A DNA stretch of 64,000 nt from Gari tellinella (lineage: Eukaryota > Mollusca > Bivalvia > Cardiida > Psammobiidae), in assembly GCA_922989275.2 (NCBI GenBank), contig OV277862.1:21681543-21745542 (forward strand), read 5' to 3'. The position numbers and the translations under genes are program-made. Below the pieces are notes generated by a model, which searched no databases, was not told the DNA's origin, and was given only the letters and a program-made list of their open reading frames with translations. Positions 1 to 11,200 of this stretch are shown here, piece by piece (the first letter of the stretch is position 1; each line of letters starts with the position of its first letter).

Positions 1-1190
1 TAGATATTCAGGAGATATGCTTCGGACAAAAATGAATTTATTATGATAAAGGGAGGCAATTCAATATTTGGAGATGACAGAGTTATAATTCTTGTGTACT
101 ACACTTCTTTTTGTCATCCACTAACACAGTATCAAGGTTCAAGTTACAGTGCGGCAGAAAATTTGATTTTTTAAAAAAATTATGTAGAAAAAGGGAGATA
201 ATTCAAAATTGGGAGATGGCAGAGTTATGGTTCTTGAGTACAGCACTTTTTCTGTCATCTCGTATCACTGTATCAAGTTTCATCAACTTACAATGCAATG
301 CTCACGAGATACGCTCCAGAAAAATTTTGATTTTTTTTAAATAGAAAAGGGGAGATAATTAAATATTGGGAGATGACAGAGTCATGGTTCTTGTGTACTG
401 CACCTCCTTATGTCATCACCTATCACTGTATCAAGTTCCATTATCTTACCGTGTAGCAGTCAAGAGATATACTCCGGACAAAAATTGTTTTGTATTTTTA
501 GAAAAAGGGAGATAATTCAATATTGGGAGTTGACAGAGTTACTGTTCTTGTGTACTGCACTTCCTTGAGTCATCCTCTATCACTGTTATAAGTTTCATCA
601 ACTTTCAGTGTAACGGTCCAGAGATATGCTCCGGACAAAATTAATTTTTTTATGAGAAAAAGGGAGATAATTCAAAATTGGGAGATGAGAGAGTTACGGT
701 TCTTGTGTACTGCACCTCCTCCTGTCATTCTCTATCACTGTATCAAGTTTCATCAACCTACGGTGTACCGTTTAAGAGATATGCTCCGGACAAAAAAGCG
801 TGACGGACGGACAGACGGACGTGCCACCGAAATGGGTTAGAGGGCCTTTTCTTTTGTTATTTTCTTTTGTTTGAATAACGGGCCACGGCCCCTTATTCTA
901 TTGTTACGGAATGAACTCTATTGTCTTCTTTTGTTATGTTTACCGTTATCTGGCCAGAAAAGGCCCTCTAACCCATTTCGGTTGTGCGGACGGACGTCCT
1001 TCCATTTGGGCACTTGTTGGGTTTATTGCAACAAAAAATAACCAACAATAACCAACAATAACAGTAGGGCAATCACGTAATGAATGGAATCTATTGTTCT
1101 CCCTACCCAACAAAGGACCTTTCGTGCGTTCGGACAGACGGACGGACAAAGCAGCGACTATATGCTCCCCCCCCTAAAGGGGAGCATAAT
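1..1190 (+). mobile_element. 3' part of a HINE-like element: about 170-bp repeats and terminal hairpin
   Basis: Bases 1-800 hold five degenerate copies of an approximately 150-170-bp unit (marks: GGGAGATAATTCAATATTGG, TATCACTGTATCAAGTT, GAGATATGCTCCGGACAAAA). A GACGGACGGACAGACGGAC tract follows. Then comes a foldback (827-981), a module with TTGTTGGG and CCCAACAAAGGACC, and a second GACGG tract. The end at about 1160-1190 is a hairpin with TATGCTCCCC against GGGGAGCATAATAAA. The 5' end is outside the window. The small reading frames here are shadows of the repeat. Confidence 0.6.
827..981. repeat. Foldback insertion with 24-bp arms
   Basis: The arm ending in GGGTTAGAGGGCCTTTT at about 827-852 is repeated as its reverse complement AAAAGGCCCTCTAACCC at about 956-981, separated by about 100 bp that include TAACGGGCCACGGCCCC. 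It is flanked on both sides by GGACGGACG-rich sequence, which suggests insertion into the 3' tract of the HINE-like element. It has no coding content. Confidence 0.6.
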
Positions 1191-1878
1191 AAATACACTA
1201 AACGGGGCGGGGTCATTTTTGACCCCAGGGACATAATTTGTACAATCTTGATAGAGGACCTGAAGATGATGCTTTGTGCCAAATATCAAAGCTCAGGGTA
1301 CTGTAGTTTTAGACAAGAAGGTTTTTTAAGTTTTAATCGAAAAAATCTATTTATAGCTCCTGTGACCTAGATATGCAACGGACCGGAAACATTTGAGCAA
1401 TATTGGTAAAGTACCTCTAGAAGTTACACCATGCCAAATATCAAAGCTCTAGCTATTTTAGTTTCAGAGAAGAAGAGGTTTGAAGTATATAACTCTATGT
1501 AAATTTGTGACCCCCGGGGCGGGGCCATTTTTGACCCCAGGGACATAATTTGAACAATCTTGATAGAGGACCTATAGATGATGCTTTGTGCCAAATATCT
1601 AAGCTCAGGGTACTGTGGTTTCAGAGAAGAAGATTTTTAAAGTTTTTATTGAAACGATCTATTTTTAGCTCCTGTGACCTAGATATGCAACGGACCGGAA
1701 ACATTTGAACAACTTTCAAAGAGGACGATATAAGGATCATTTCTGCCAAGTTTGGTTAAAATCCATCCAGTAGTTTAGGAGGAGATGTCATTTAAAGAAA
1801 TTGTTGACGACGGACGGACGACGGACATAGCACGATCAGAATAGCTCACCTTGGCACTTTGTGCCAGGTGAGCTAAAA
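1191..1878 (+). mobile_element. HINE-like element, 3' part with GGTGAGC end
   Basis: About 320-bp internal units (GGGGCGGGGCCATTTTTGACC, CTCCTGTGACCTAGATATG, AACGGACCGGAAACATTTGA) are followed by a GACGGACGG tract and the 3' hairpin AGCTCACCTTGGCA / TGCCAGGTGAGCTAAAA at 1845-1878. The same body occurs at 28485-29736, 44248-45345 and 51168-55812. It probably resumes an outer copy interrupted by the element at 1-1190. Confidence 0.65.
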
Positions 1879-3024
1879 ATGATCAAATACGACGATGGTT
1901 TTTTACATATTATAAAATGTCAAGTCGGCACTAACTGAACGCATTAATATGTAATTATTACAGTAAATCTCATTTACAACCACTAAAACGAAGGCTAATT
2001 GATTGTATAAAAGACAGGTGACATCTTAAAACACTGTTAAGGGTAAAGGACGCCTTGCAATACATGCACTTTAGATCCATTCTCTCTCAATCAAAACAAA
2101 AATGTCGATAAGAACCTGTAACCTTTTATAACATGTCGTTAGAGAACCTGTAACACTCTCTGTTAGACTCTGCAACCTAATGCATCACAAAATTAATGAT
2201 CACATAACAATCCCGTAAATTTCATTGATGTTATATTTTTAATGCGAGTCTCTTGCGTAGCTGTTATTTAAGTATTAATCTTGCTACAAACTTTAACGAA
2301 TATTGAATACAGGCGAATTTATACCGTTAGTTTACAAGAATTGATCATTGTATACAAAAAACTTGATTTCAACGTCGTTTAATTGACTATTTCAGCCATA
2401 AATTCAATAAATGGAACGAAATAAGCATAAACGACGATTAGAAAAACATCAGACTATATTGGTACAATTCAGTTGTACAGTGGTTTTGACAGTTTAGCCA
2501 TAAATTACCTCTTTGGCGTTCACTTCAACATGAATGGTTTTGCTTCACGTTAAGACTCTGAAACATAGTAGGCAGGACTCTGATACCACCTGTCGCGAGG
2601 ACCCTCGCCCCACTGTAACCAATTCCTACCCAGTGATATGGGTGCATTGTTTGCAAAATTATGTAGATATATAAAATATTAATGCAAACATGAGTATCAC
2701 ATATATTGAGCTTTTCAGAGTACTTATATAATAGTTAAATATGTTAAAACGATTATATAATCGATCATCGATCGATAATGGCTACCAATAATCGTTTATA
2801 ATCGATTATGATTTTCGGACCGATTATACAACACTAAATTAATCACTCTGGAAAGACAAATCAAATGAGCTTCAAAATCGACAGCTTCAGCTTCAGATCT
2901 TGATGCATGATATATTTGTACAAAATTTCATTAATATCCTCTTGATATAGAAGGATAGTTTTCCATGAAAACTCCAGACAAACTAAATGTTGATGGATAA
3001 ACAAACAGACAGAGAAACAAACTG
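1879..3024. other. Intron 6 sequence without a recognised gene
   Basis: AT-rich. A pogo/Tigger-like end occurs near 1961 (ACAGTAAATCTCATTTACAA followed by CCACTAAAACGAAGG), the motif also seen at 5733 and 17355. Nested ATCGAT/AATCGATTAT palindromes occur at 2755-2830. No exon of the kinase with plausible splice sites was seen. Confidence 0.4.
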
Positions 3025-3555
3025 ATGGACAGGGCCATGCCAATATACAACCTTCTTAGTCAACCTTCTGCAATCAGAAATGATGCAGGGGAGATGGCAA
3101 TGAGTGAAGAGGCAAAGCAAAAGGCGTGGCTTGAGCATTACAAGAGGCTCCTAAACGTGGAGTTTGAGTGGGATCCTGAACATCTGTCTGATGAACCACC
3201 ACTTGAAGGTCCACCCATTCCGATCACCATTGATATGGTTAAGAAGGCCATCTCCAAGATGAAGACCGGCAAAGCAGCTGGACCATCAGGTGTAGTGGTG
3301 GAGATGTTCAGAGCAGCAGGTGATGCAGGTGCCACCATGATCTGTGACCTCGCTACGGCAATAATCCGGGATGGCAGGATACCAGCTGACTGGGAGCAGA
3401 GCTTTATTGTTTGCCTTTGCAAGGGAAAGGGTGATGCTCTGGACCGAGGCAACTACAGAGGGCTGAAACTGACGGAACAGGCCATGAAAGTCATGGAGAG
3501 GATTGTTGATAGCTTCATAAGACAAGTCGTGTCCATAGACGAATCACAGTTTGGG

Positions 3556-3711
3556 TTCGTTCCAGGCAGAGGCACAACAGATGCAATCTTTGTTGTCCGC
3601 CAATTGCAGGAGAAATACCTCGCGGTTGACAGGTTCGTTCCAGGCAGAGGCACAACAGATGCAATCTTTGTTGTCCCCCAATTGCAGGAGAAATACCTCG
3701 CGGTTGACAGG
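3556..3711 (+). repeat. In-frame 78-bp tandem duplication within the reverse transcriptase
   Basis: Copy 1 is 3556-3633 and copy 2 is 3634-3711. They differ at one visible base (CGC against CCC, Arg to Pro). Each encodes FVPGRGTTDAIFVVxQLQEK followed by YLAVDR, so residues 178-203 are repeated as 204-229. The duplicated part includes the conserved PGRGT segment just before the first catalytic Asp block. Confidence 0.95.
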
Positions 3712-4170
3712 AGGCTCTATATGGCTTTTGTGGACCTCGAGAAGGCATTTGACAGGGTTCCTCGGAAAGTTATCCGGTGGGCGTTGAGAAAGCTTGGAGT
3801 TGAGGAGTGGATTGTGAAGCTCATTCAGGGGATGTACGAGAATGTGCGAAGTCGTGTTCGAGTTGGTGAAGGTATCAGTGAAGAGTTTGAGGTGAAGGTT
3901 GGTGTGCACCAGGGCTCCGTGCTCAGTCCTCTGCTCTTCATCATCGTGCTTGAGGCTCTGTCACGTGAGTTTCGGGCTGGAGTACCTTGGGAGGACCTAT
4001 ACGCTGATGATCTGGTTGTCATTGCAGACTCTCTGGACGAGTGTGTTAGCAGGTTACAGGTTTGGAAGGAAGGTATGGAGAGGAAAGGACTGAGAGTTAA
4101 TGTGGGGAAGACCAAGATCATGATTTGTGGTGCAGGCTTGGACCTCCTGCAGAGCTCGGGCGAGTTTCCC

Positions 4171-4299
4171 TGTGCCATATGCCGCACCGCTGTAGGCAGC
4201 AATAGCATCCACTGCAACGGCTGCAAACACTGGGTGCACAAGAAATGCAGTGGACTCAAGCCTCTGACGGAGGACCCAGACTACAGGTGCGCTAGATGC
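4171..4299 (+). other. PHD-like zinc finger within the RTE-like protein
   Basis: Residues 383-425 hold C383, C386, C397, C400, H405, C408, C422 and C425 with WVH before the histidine, the C4HC3 spacing of PHD fingers. It sits between the YADD core and the C-terminal block. I recall similar fingers in related non-LTR proteins of cnidarians and molluscs, so it is probably a family trait and not a new fusion. The role is unknown; nucleic-acid or chromatin binding is an inference. Confidence 0.75.
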
Positions 4300-5128
4300 C
4301 AAGGTACTGCACGGCCCATAGATGGTAGACCCCAAACTGATGTTCAGGTCGGAACTGAGAAACTGGAAGTGGTGGCACTCTTCTGTTACCTAGGGGACAT
4401 GCTCTCTGAATCCGGTGGCTGTGAACTCACAACTACAACGCGTGTGAAAACAGCATGGAAGAAATTCAAGGAGCTGCTACCAGTCGTTTCATCCCGTCAC
4501 CTCTCCTACAAGACCCGCGGTCGCGTGTACAACTCCTGCGTGCGGAATGCAATGCTCCATGCAAGTGAGACCTGGCCCTTGACAAGTCCAAATCTCCAGC
4601 GTTTAAAGCGCAATGACAGAGCCATGATCAGACAGATCTGCAGTATAAAGCCGGAGGATGTGGCTACTGTTACGTCAGATCAGCTGCTGGTGAAACTTGG
4701 CCTTGATGACTTGACTATCATCCTGAGGGAGAAAAGGCTTCGCTGGTTTGGACATGTAAATCACTCCAGCGGTGCAATCAAGGAAGTCTGGGACATGCAG
4801 ATTGAGGGAAGACGTGGGCCAGGACGGCACAAAATGACATGGAAGACATTGGCACAGAGAGACAGACGTGAGTGGAAGCTCCCAGAAGTCGACCCTTGTG
4901 ATAGGGATGTGTGGAGATCAAATGTCAGATCTGCTATGCGTGCAGCCAGCCAGCTGCCTGGAAGGGGGCCCACTGATGTGGATGACGCTCCTGCACCTGC
5001 ACGTTAATCTAAACACCGATGATGATGATGATTAGTCGGTAAGTACAAATGTATATGAACATAATCAACCCTGTGAAGTCATTTTTGACATCATTAACTA
5101 AAGGGTTAAATAAAGCATATATACATAC

Positions 5129-5209
5129 CCTGAACCAGACCTCTGGTTTGGACTGTTTTAACTTCACTTTCTTTATGGCATACAACTTGCCATCCAATTT
5201 ATTTTTACA
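5129..5209 (-). CDS. EIF2AK1: EIF2AK1 exon 6 (ATP-binding lysine)
   Basis: An 81-nt exon, phase 0 on both sides, with acceptor TTTTATTTTAG|TGTAAA and donor TTCAGG|GTATGT. It encodes residues 189-215, CKNKLDGKLYAIKKVKLKQS followed by KPEVWFR. NKLDG followed by YAIKK is a hallmark of HRI, and Lys201 is the predicted ATP-anchoring lysine. The following exon was not found between 1 and 5128, so it must lie left of the window. The 3' end of a non-LTR element (about 5035) sits about 95 bp inside the next intron. Confidence 0.88.
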
Positions 5210-8200
5210 CTAAAATAAAATGATAGAAAATATCAATGCATTGTTATTCTCATAAATAAATCAATACTGATATATCTGGAAATAGAAATAGATACAAACA
5301 TATGTTTGGTTACAAACAAACATGGTGAAAGGTATTCAGTCTCAGCATGCCTTATCCTATTACCCTATAATTACGCCTTTTAACACCTCTAATTTATTCC
5401 TCCATTAAAAATAATAGTTCCACTTTATACCTTCATGAATATGTACCATAATAAATATTTTCTATATCCTAGTAGATAGTCGCTTAAAGCAGACTGAAAG
5501 TAAAGCAGTATGCGCATTAAGGCACATTCTGCTTTTTAATCTGCTTTAAGTGGTCAACTGTCTTCAAACTAGAAAGAGGCTATTGAGTAATGGGTTATAT
5601 TAGTTTGGTTACATCTTTCAATCAATAACATACTACCTGAGCTATAGCTCATTGAGATTTCATGCTGATCAAGAAATTCATAAGTTCAAATTTAAAATAA
5701 GCACCGAGTTGCTTTGCCTATATACACTACAGTAATTCTCTCTATTAGAACCACTAAAACGAAGGTTAATTGATTTTATTGTATACCTTACTATAACTAC
5801 AGGGTGTCCCAAAAAACCCGGAACCCCATTTCACAGGTATATCTTTCCTATAGTAAACATATACTTTAAAATCTAAATAATTAGTTTTGTAGATATATAC
5901 ATTTTTTTGCATAGTGCTGCCAAATTGCATCTAAACATATGCATTGGTTTTAAGGTTACGGGTATTTCAATGAAGAACCCTAAAATCCATTCTAACATGA
6001 TATTGATTTTTGTGATTACGCACGACAGCTTTTTGCACTGTTAAAGCATAGTCTAAACAAAACATGCAATGTTTTATTCCTTACCTGTTACACATCAATT
6101 GTCCCAGAAACCAACATGCAAATGGAGTCTACTAAGTTGTCTTATTTTATTTTAACGAATTGATTACAGATTGCCTGTCATTTGAGCGTATTTCAGCATG
6201 ATGGTTAGTGCATATGGCACCAATGGCGGTTACGAAACGATACTCGTGATTAATTTATATTCTTCAATCATTTTAATTTGCGCTGTTTATTTCATTACCA
6301 ATTAATTTGTACAGTTTTACATCCATGTTGGAATTATATTTCATTATCAATTAATTTGTACAGTTTTACATCCATGTTGGAATTATATTTCATTATCAAT
6401 TAATTTGTACAGTTTTACATCCATGTTGGAATTATATTTCATTATCAATTAATTTGTACAGTTTTACATCCATGTTGGAATTATATTTCATTATCAATTA
6501 ATTTGTATAGTTTTACATCCATGTTGGAATTATATTTCATTATCAATTAATTTGTATAGTTTTACATCCATGTTGGAACTATATTTTATTATCAATTAAT
6601 TTGTATAGTTTTACATCCATGTTGGAATTATATTTCATTATCAATTAATTTGTATAGTTTTACATCCATGTTGGAATTATATTTCATTATCAATTAATTT
6701 GTATAGTTTTACATCCATGTTGGAACTATATTTTATTTTTGTTTAACCCATTACCCCATAAATACGCCTTTAATTTATTTATCTACTGAAGAAAATAGTT
6801 CCAATTTATACTGCAGCAAATAAGAATCATAAGAAATATTTTCTATATTCTAGCATATAATAACTTAAAGCAGGCTGAAAGGGCATTCTGCTTTACTGTC
6901 AACCTGCTTTAAGTGGTCAACTATTTAAAACAAGAGGGCCCTGATATCGCTCACCATTTGTAATGAGGCCTGATAGCTTTACCTTTGAATTTCACCCTTT
7001 TTATTCTAAATCCATTCAAGTTTGTCGACCTACTGTAGTATAGTAGAGTACATCAAAGGCAGATAACTAGAGCCTAAACAATACTGAAATGAAGCCTTTT
7101 TCTAGCATTTCAAAGTATATCAAGGGCAGGTAACTATTGCCTAAATTATTAGATTCCAACAATAATTGCACTCCTTCAAGAACGAATAGCTACATCCTTT
7201 GTGTACAAGTATAATCAAAATCCATTGAAAACTGTAGTTGCAAGAATGTAAACGCTGTAAAATATGAAATTTTCAGCAATTCAAAGGTAGATATCTCTTA
7301 ATCTATTTGTCCGATTCCAACCAAAATCACCCCTTTTCGAACTCTTATGGTCATATACAATCTGGGCAAGTTTGAGAGAGCTTGGATAAATATTGTGGCC
7401 TCATTTTCAGCAATTCAAAGGTAGAAAACTCTTGACCTATTGATCCGATTACAACCATAATTGAACTCATTCGAAGTCTTATGGTAATTTACAATCTGAG
7501 TAAGTTTCAGAAAGATTGAATAAAATGTGTGGCCTCTAGAGTGTAAACACCGTTAAATATGGCATTTACAGCAATTCAAAGGTAGATAACTCTCGATCTA
7601 TATGTTTGATTTCAACCATAATCAAACTCATTTGAACTCTTATAGTAATATATAATCTGAGCAAGTTTAAGAAAGATTTGATAAAAATTGTGAACTCTAG
7701 AGTGTAAACACCATTAAATATGGCATTTTCAGCAATTTGAAGGTAGATAACTCTTTATCTGTTAGTCCGATTTCAACCAAAATCGAACTCATCCGAACTC
7801 TTATGGTCATATACAGTCTGGGCAAGTTTTAGAAAGATTGGATAAATATTGTGGCCTCTAGCGTGTAAACACTAAAATTGTTGACGACGCACGCCGGACA
7901 TTCAAGGATTGCAAAAGCTCACCCTGAGCTAGCTCAGGTGAGCTAAAAATAGAAACAGGCTATGGGGTAATTGGTTAAAAGAGGACATTCATTTATCAAA
8001 TTGGTGTTAAAACAAGATGAAAGTAAAGCAGAAAGCTCCTATAGGAGATTTCTGCTCAACTTTCATCTTTCTTTATTTTTTATGATTTTTCGTCGCTTTT
8101 AACAGTATTTTAGTCATATCGCGACATCCAGCTAATTACAGGTGGAGGAAGGCCCCAGAAGCCCTTTATGCACTGTTTCAGGCACAAATCAGCAACTGGG

Positions 8201-11200
8201 TAGAACCACCGACCTTCAACAAGCCAGCTGGAAGGGTTCCTAACATGAACAAAAGGGCCTGAAGGCCCTGATATTGCTCACCTGTTGTACTGAAGCCTGA
8301 TACATGTAGCTTTACCTTTCTGTTTCATCCGTTTTAAAATTCAAATTTGTAGTATAGCATGTAAACTATTTTGGAATACAACCTCATAATTCTAGTATAG
8401 TAGAGTACATCAAGGGCTGATAACTAGACGCTAAACAATACAGAAATGAAGCCTTTTCTAGCATTTCAAAGTATATCAAGGGCAGATAACTATTGCCACA
8501 ATGATTAGATTTCAACAATAATTGCACTCCTTCGAGAACTTATAGCTATATACTTTGTGTGCAAGTATAATCAAAATCCATTGAAACTGTAGTTGCAAGA
8601 GTGTAAACGTTGTTAGATACGGCATTTTCAGCTATTCAAGGGCAAATAACTCTTGACCTATTAGTCTGATTTCAACCATAATGGCACTTATCCAAGTTCT
8701 TATGATCTTATACAATCAGAGCGAGTTTAACAAGAGGGCCTGAAGGCCCTGATATCGCTCACCTTTTGTACTGAAGCCCGATAGCTTTACCTTTCTAATC
8801 CACCCGTTTTCATCTAAATCTATTCAAATTTGCAGTATAGCATGTAAACTATTTTGGAATACAACCTCATAATTCTAGTATAGTAGAGTACATCAAGGGC
8901 TGATAACTAGACCCTAAACAATACTGAAATGAAGCCTTTTCTAGCATTTCAAAGTATATCAGCGGTAGTGGCCCAATGGTTAACACCTTGGACTACGGTA
9001 CCAGGGGTCGTGAGTTCGATCCCCTGCCGGACCAGCGGTCTGACTAGGGGATTTTTTCCTAATCTCCTAATCCCTGATGATGTACAGGAATGTCCTTGAG
9101 CAAGACATGTACCGCCAATTGCTCCTCTCCACCTAGGGGTTAAAATGGGTACCTGTGAGGGTCTGAGCCGGTACTGCGGCTGCTTTAGCGCCATATGTTA
9201 GCAGTGCTCAATATTGTAGGCAAGATGGCTCAGTGATCAGGGGGTAAATGTACAGTCGGCTGAGCGGTCATTCGGACTGAAAGTAGACTTTAACTGGTAC
9301 TTTACTTTTTTTTTTATATCAAGGGCAGATAACTATTGTCACAATGATAAGTTTTAAACAATAATTGCACTCCTTTGAGAACCTATAGCTATATACATTG
9401 TGTGCAAGTATAATCAACAGGGTTCGACACTAACGGGATCCCGTGATCCCGAGGACCCCAGATTTACCGTCGGGATCACTGAAGTTGCAAGTCAGGGATT
9501 CCGTCGGGATCACTGTTTTTTCCTGGGTTCAAACCATAAAAAATGGGTAAAAAACTGACCAAAAATCGCCGTGAGTTAACGGCGACTGAGCCAACATTCA
9601 ACTTTCTGTTTACATCGGAAGTGCTGTGGTAATTGCGCATGCGTGGTATACGCGTTGTATACAGAATGTTTTAAACGAATAATTTTGTGTTTCGCGAAGA
9701 AATGAAGCGGGAAAATTTCGTTCACTACACTAATTCTATAGATCAATTTAACCGGATATTTGCCGTTATCAATTTGACAGTCGAGTACGGAGAATTTACG
9801 TCGGAGCAATTATCGGTAAAGTATTTACTTCTAAGTTATGGAATGAAGATTATTTCTTGAATCATTGCTTCTTTTATAGATAGTTTTGGATACTTAAGCG
9901 GTAACGGGAGAAGTTTGGCGCAGTATTGTTGTGAGCTATCCCGTTTTTCATTGGTTTTCGCGAGTGGAAAAGGTGGAATCGCATTCCGTGGGTTGAGAAA
10001 CACAAGCCTTTAAAAGCAATAAAACAACTGAAGAGCATCTCTAAAGCCAACGTGAATACGAAAAATATGAGTTTAAATATCATTTAAAGCAAATCCATTC
10101 CTTTTGAGAAATATCTGGTGAAATAATAAGTTTTGATTAAAAATTTAAATTCATTCAATCATTGCACCATCACACTGTGGAATAGCCTATCTATCTATCT
10201 ATATATAATGCCAGGCTCCTCTTTCCTGTGTTATCGGCATGGGGGTTGTGCGCCGTGCAGATCAAAAGCTGTGAAAGGAAGACTTCAAAAGAGTGATAGA
10301 GAGAAGAAATAAAGTGAGACAGGTTTCCAGGAAATATTGTCAACAGTACATCAGTGAACTCTCTTAAAACAAACCTAGATAAACTGTGGTTATATATTTA
10401 TTGATCTTTCAATGATCGAAAGGAGGAGAATTTATTATTAAGTAGAATTTAAAGGGATAGATTTAGCATATAGAAGTTACATAGAAGACAAAAGGGAGAC
10501 AAAAGGTAAGTTTTGATGAATTATAAATGGTTGAATTATTTTGTAAACTAACTTTATAAACTAAAGTTTAATACACCAGCTTAAACAATAATGTTCCATT
10601 TATATTTTCAGTTTAATGGAAAAGAGTGGTTTGAGGTGGAGAAATGAACAGTATTAGCCAAGCTGAGAGCAGCAATGAGGATGACAAGGAGGAAGATGCC
10701 CTAAATCGCCATGTCCTCATGCAGCTCCAGCAGAAATCGTACAGGCTTCTCCTGTCCTTCATGTCTAGCTAAAATATATACATGTAGTTGCAACAATAAA
10801 ACTGAAATAAACCTGCTACATTTGTTGTATTTATTTTTTCTCTATCATTACAATGAAAATTTGGGAGGGAACCCTGATTTCTGGGAGGGATCCCTGGTTT
10901 CAAAACCAATGATCCCTGCGGGATCCCTGGTTATCTGAGTTAGTGTCAAACCCTGATCAAAATCCATTCAAAACTGTAGTTGCAAGAGTGTAAACACTGT
11001 AAAATATGGCATTTTCAGCAATTCAAAGGTAGATAAATCTTGACCTATTAGTCCGATTTATACCATAATCAAATGTGTCAAATGGTCTATTGATGCGTCT
11101 CTGGCTAGCCATGCATGTGGTGAAAAGGAAGCAGATTGCGTCAGTCTTCCCTGCCCGCTACACAGCTCGGTGTAGTGATAGCCTCCCATAGACAAGCCCT

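Larger units (their letters stand above)
3025..5035 (+). mobile_element. RTE-like non-LTR retrotransposon, 5'-truncated, with one 660-codon reverse transcriptase frame
   Basis: An uninterrupted frame 3025-5007 encodes a reverse transcriptase without the upstream endonuclease. Landmarks: AAGPSGVVVEMF, GNYRGLKLTEQAMKVMERI, QFGFVPGRGTTDAI (about residues 175-188), FVDLEKAFDRVPR, GVHQGSVLSPLLF and LYADD (YADD at 326-329). After the catalytic core comes a Cys/His cluster (383-425) and the C-terminal KRLRWFGHV and GPGRHKMTWKTL blocks usual in RTE-type elements. A (GAT)n tail at 5018-5034 marks the 3' end, as in RTE elements. The annotated start is only the first Met; the element is 5'-truncated. 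A 78-bp duplication in the finger region (3556-3711) makes activity doubtful. It lies in intron 6 of the kinase gene, antisense to it. Confidence 0.8.

Noticed and set aside
3138..4335. Antisense frames over the RTE-like element
   Set aside because: Shadows of the 660-codon frame; their apparent internal repeat only mirrors the 78-bp duplication.
5009..5197. 62-codon minus-strand frame as a separate gene
   Set aside because: It starts inside exon 6 and reads through the donor GTATGT into the intron; only 5129-5209 is coding.
6930..7949. Regularly spaced repeats as a CRISPR array
   Set aside because: Units of about 155 bp are tandem without spacers, the DNA is eukaryotic, and the array belongs to a HINE-like element.
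9418..10955. Assigning the CAGGG elements firmly to hAT
   Set aside because: Both bounded copies show 5-bp and not 8-bp duplications, and no transposase is present.
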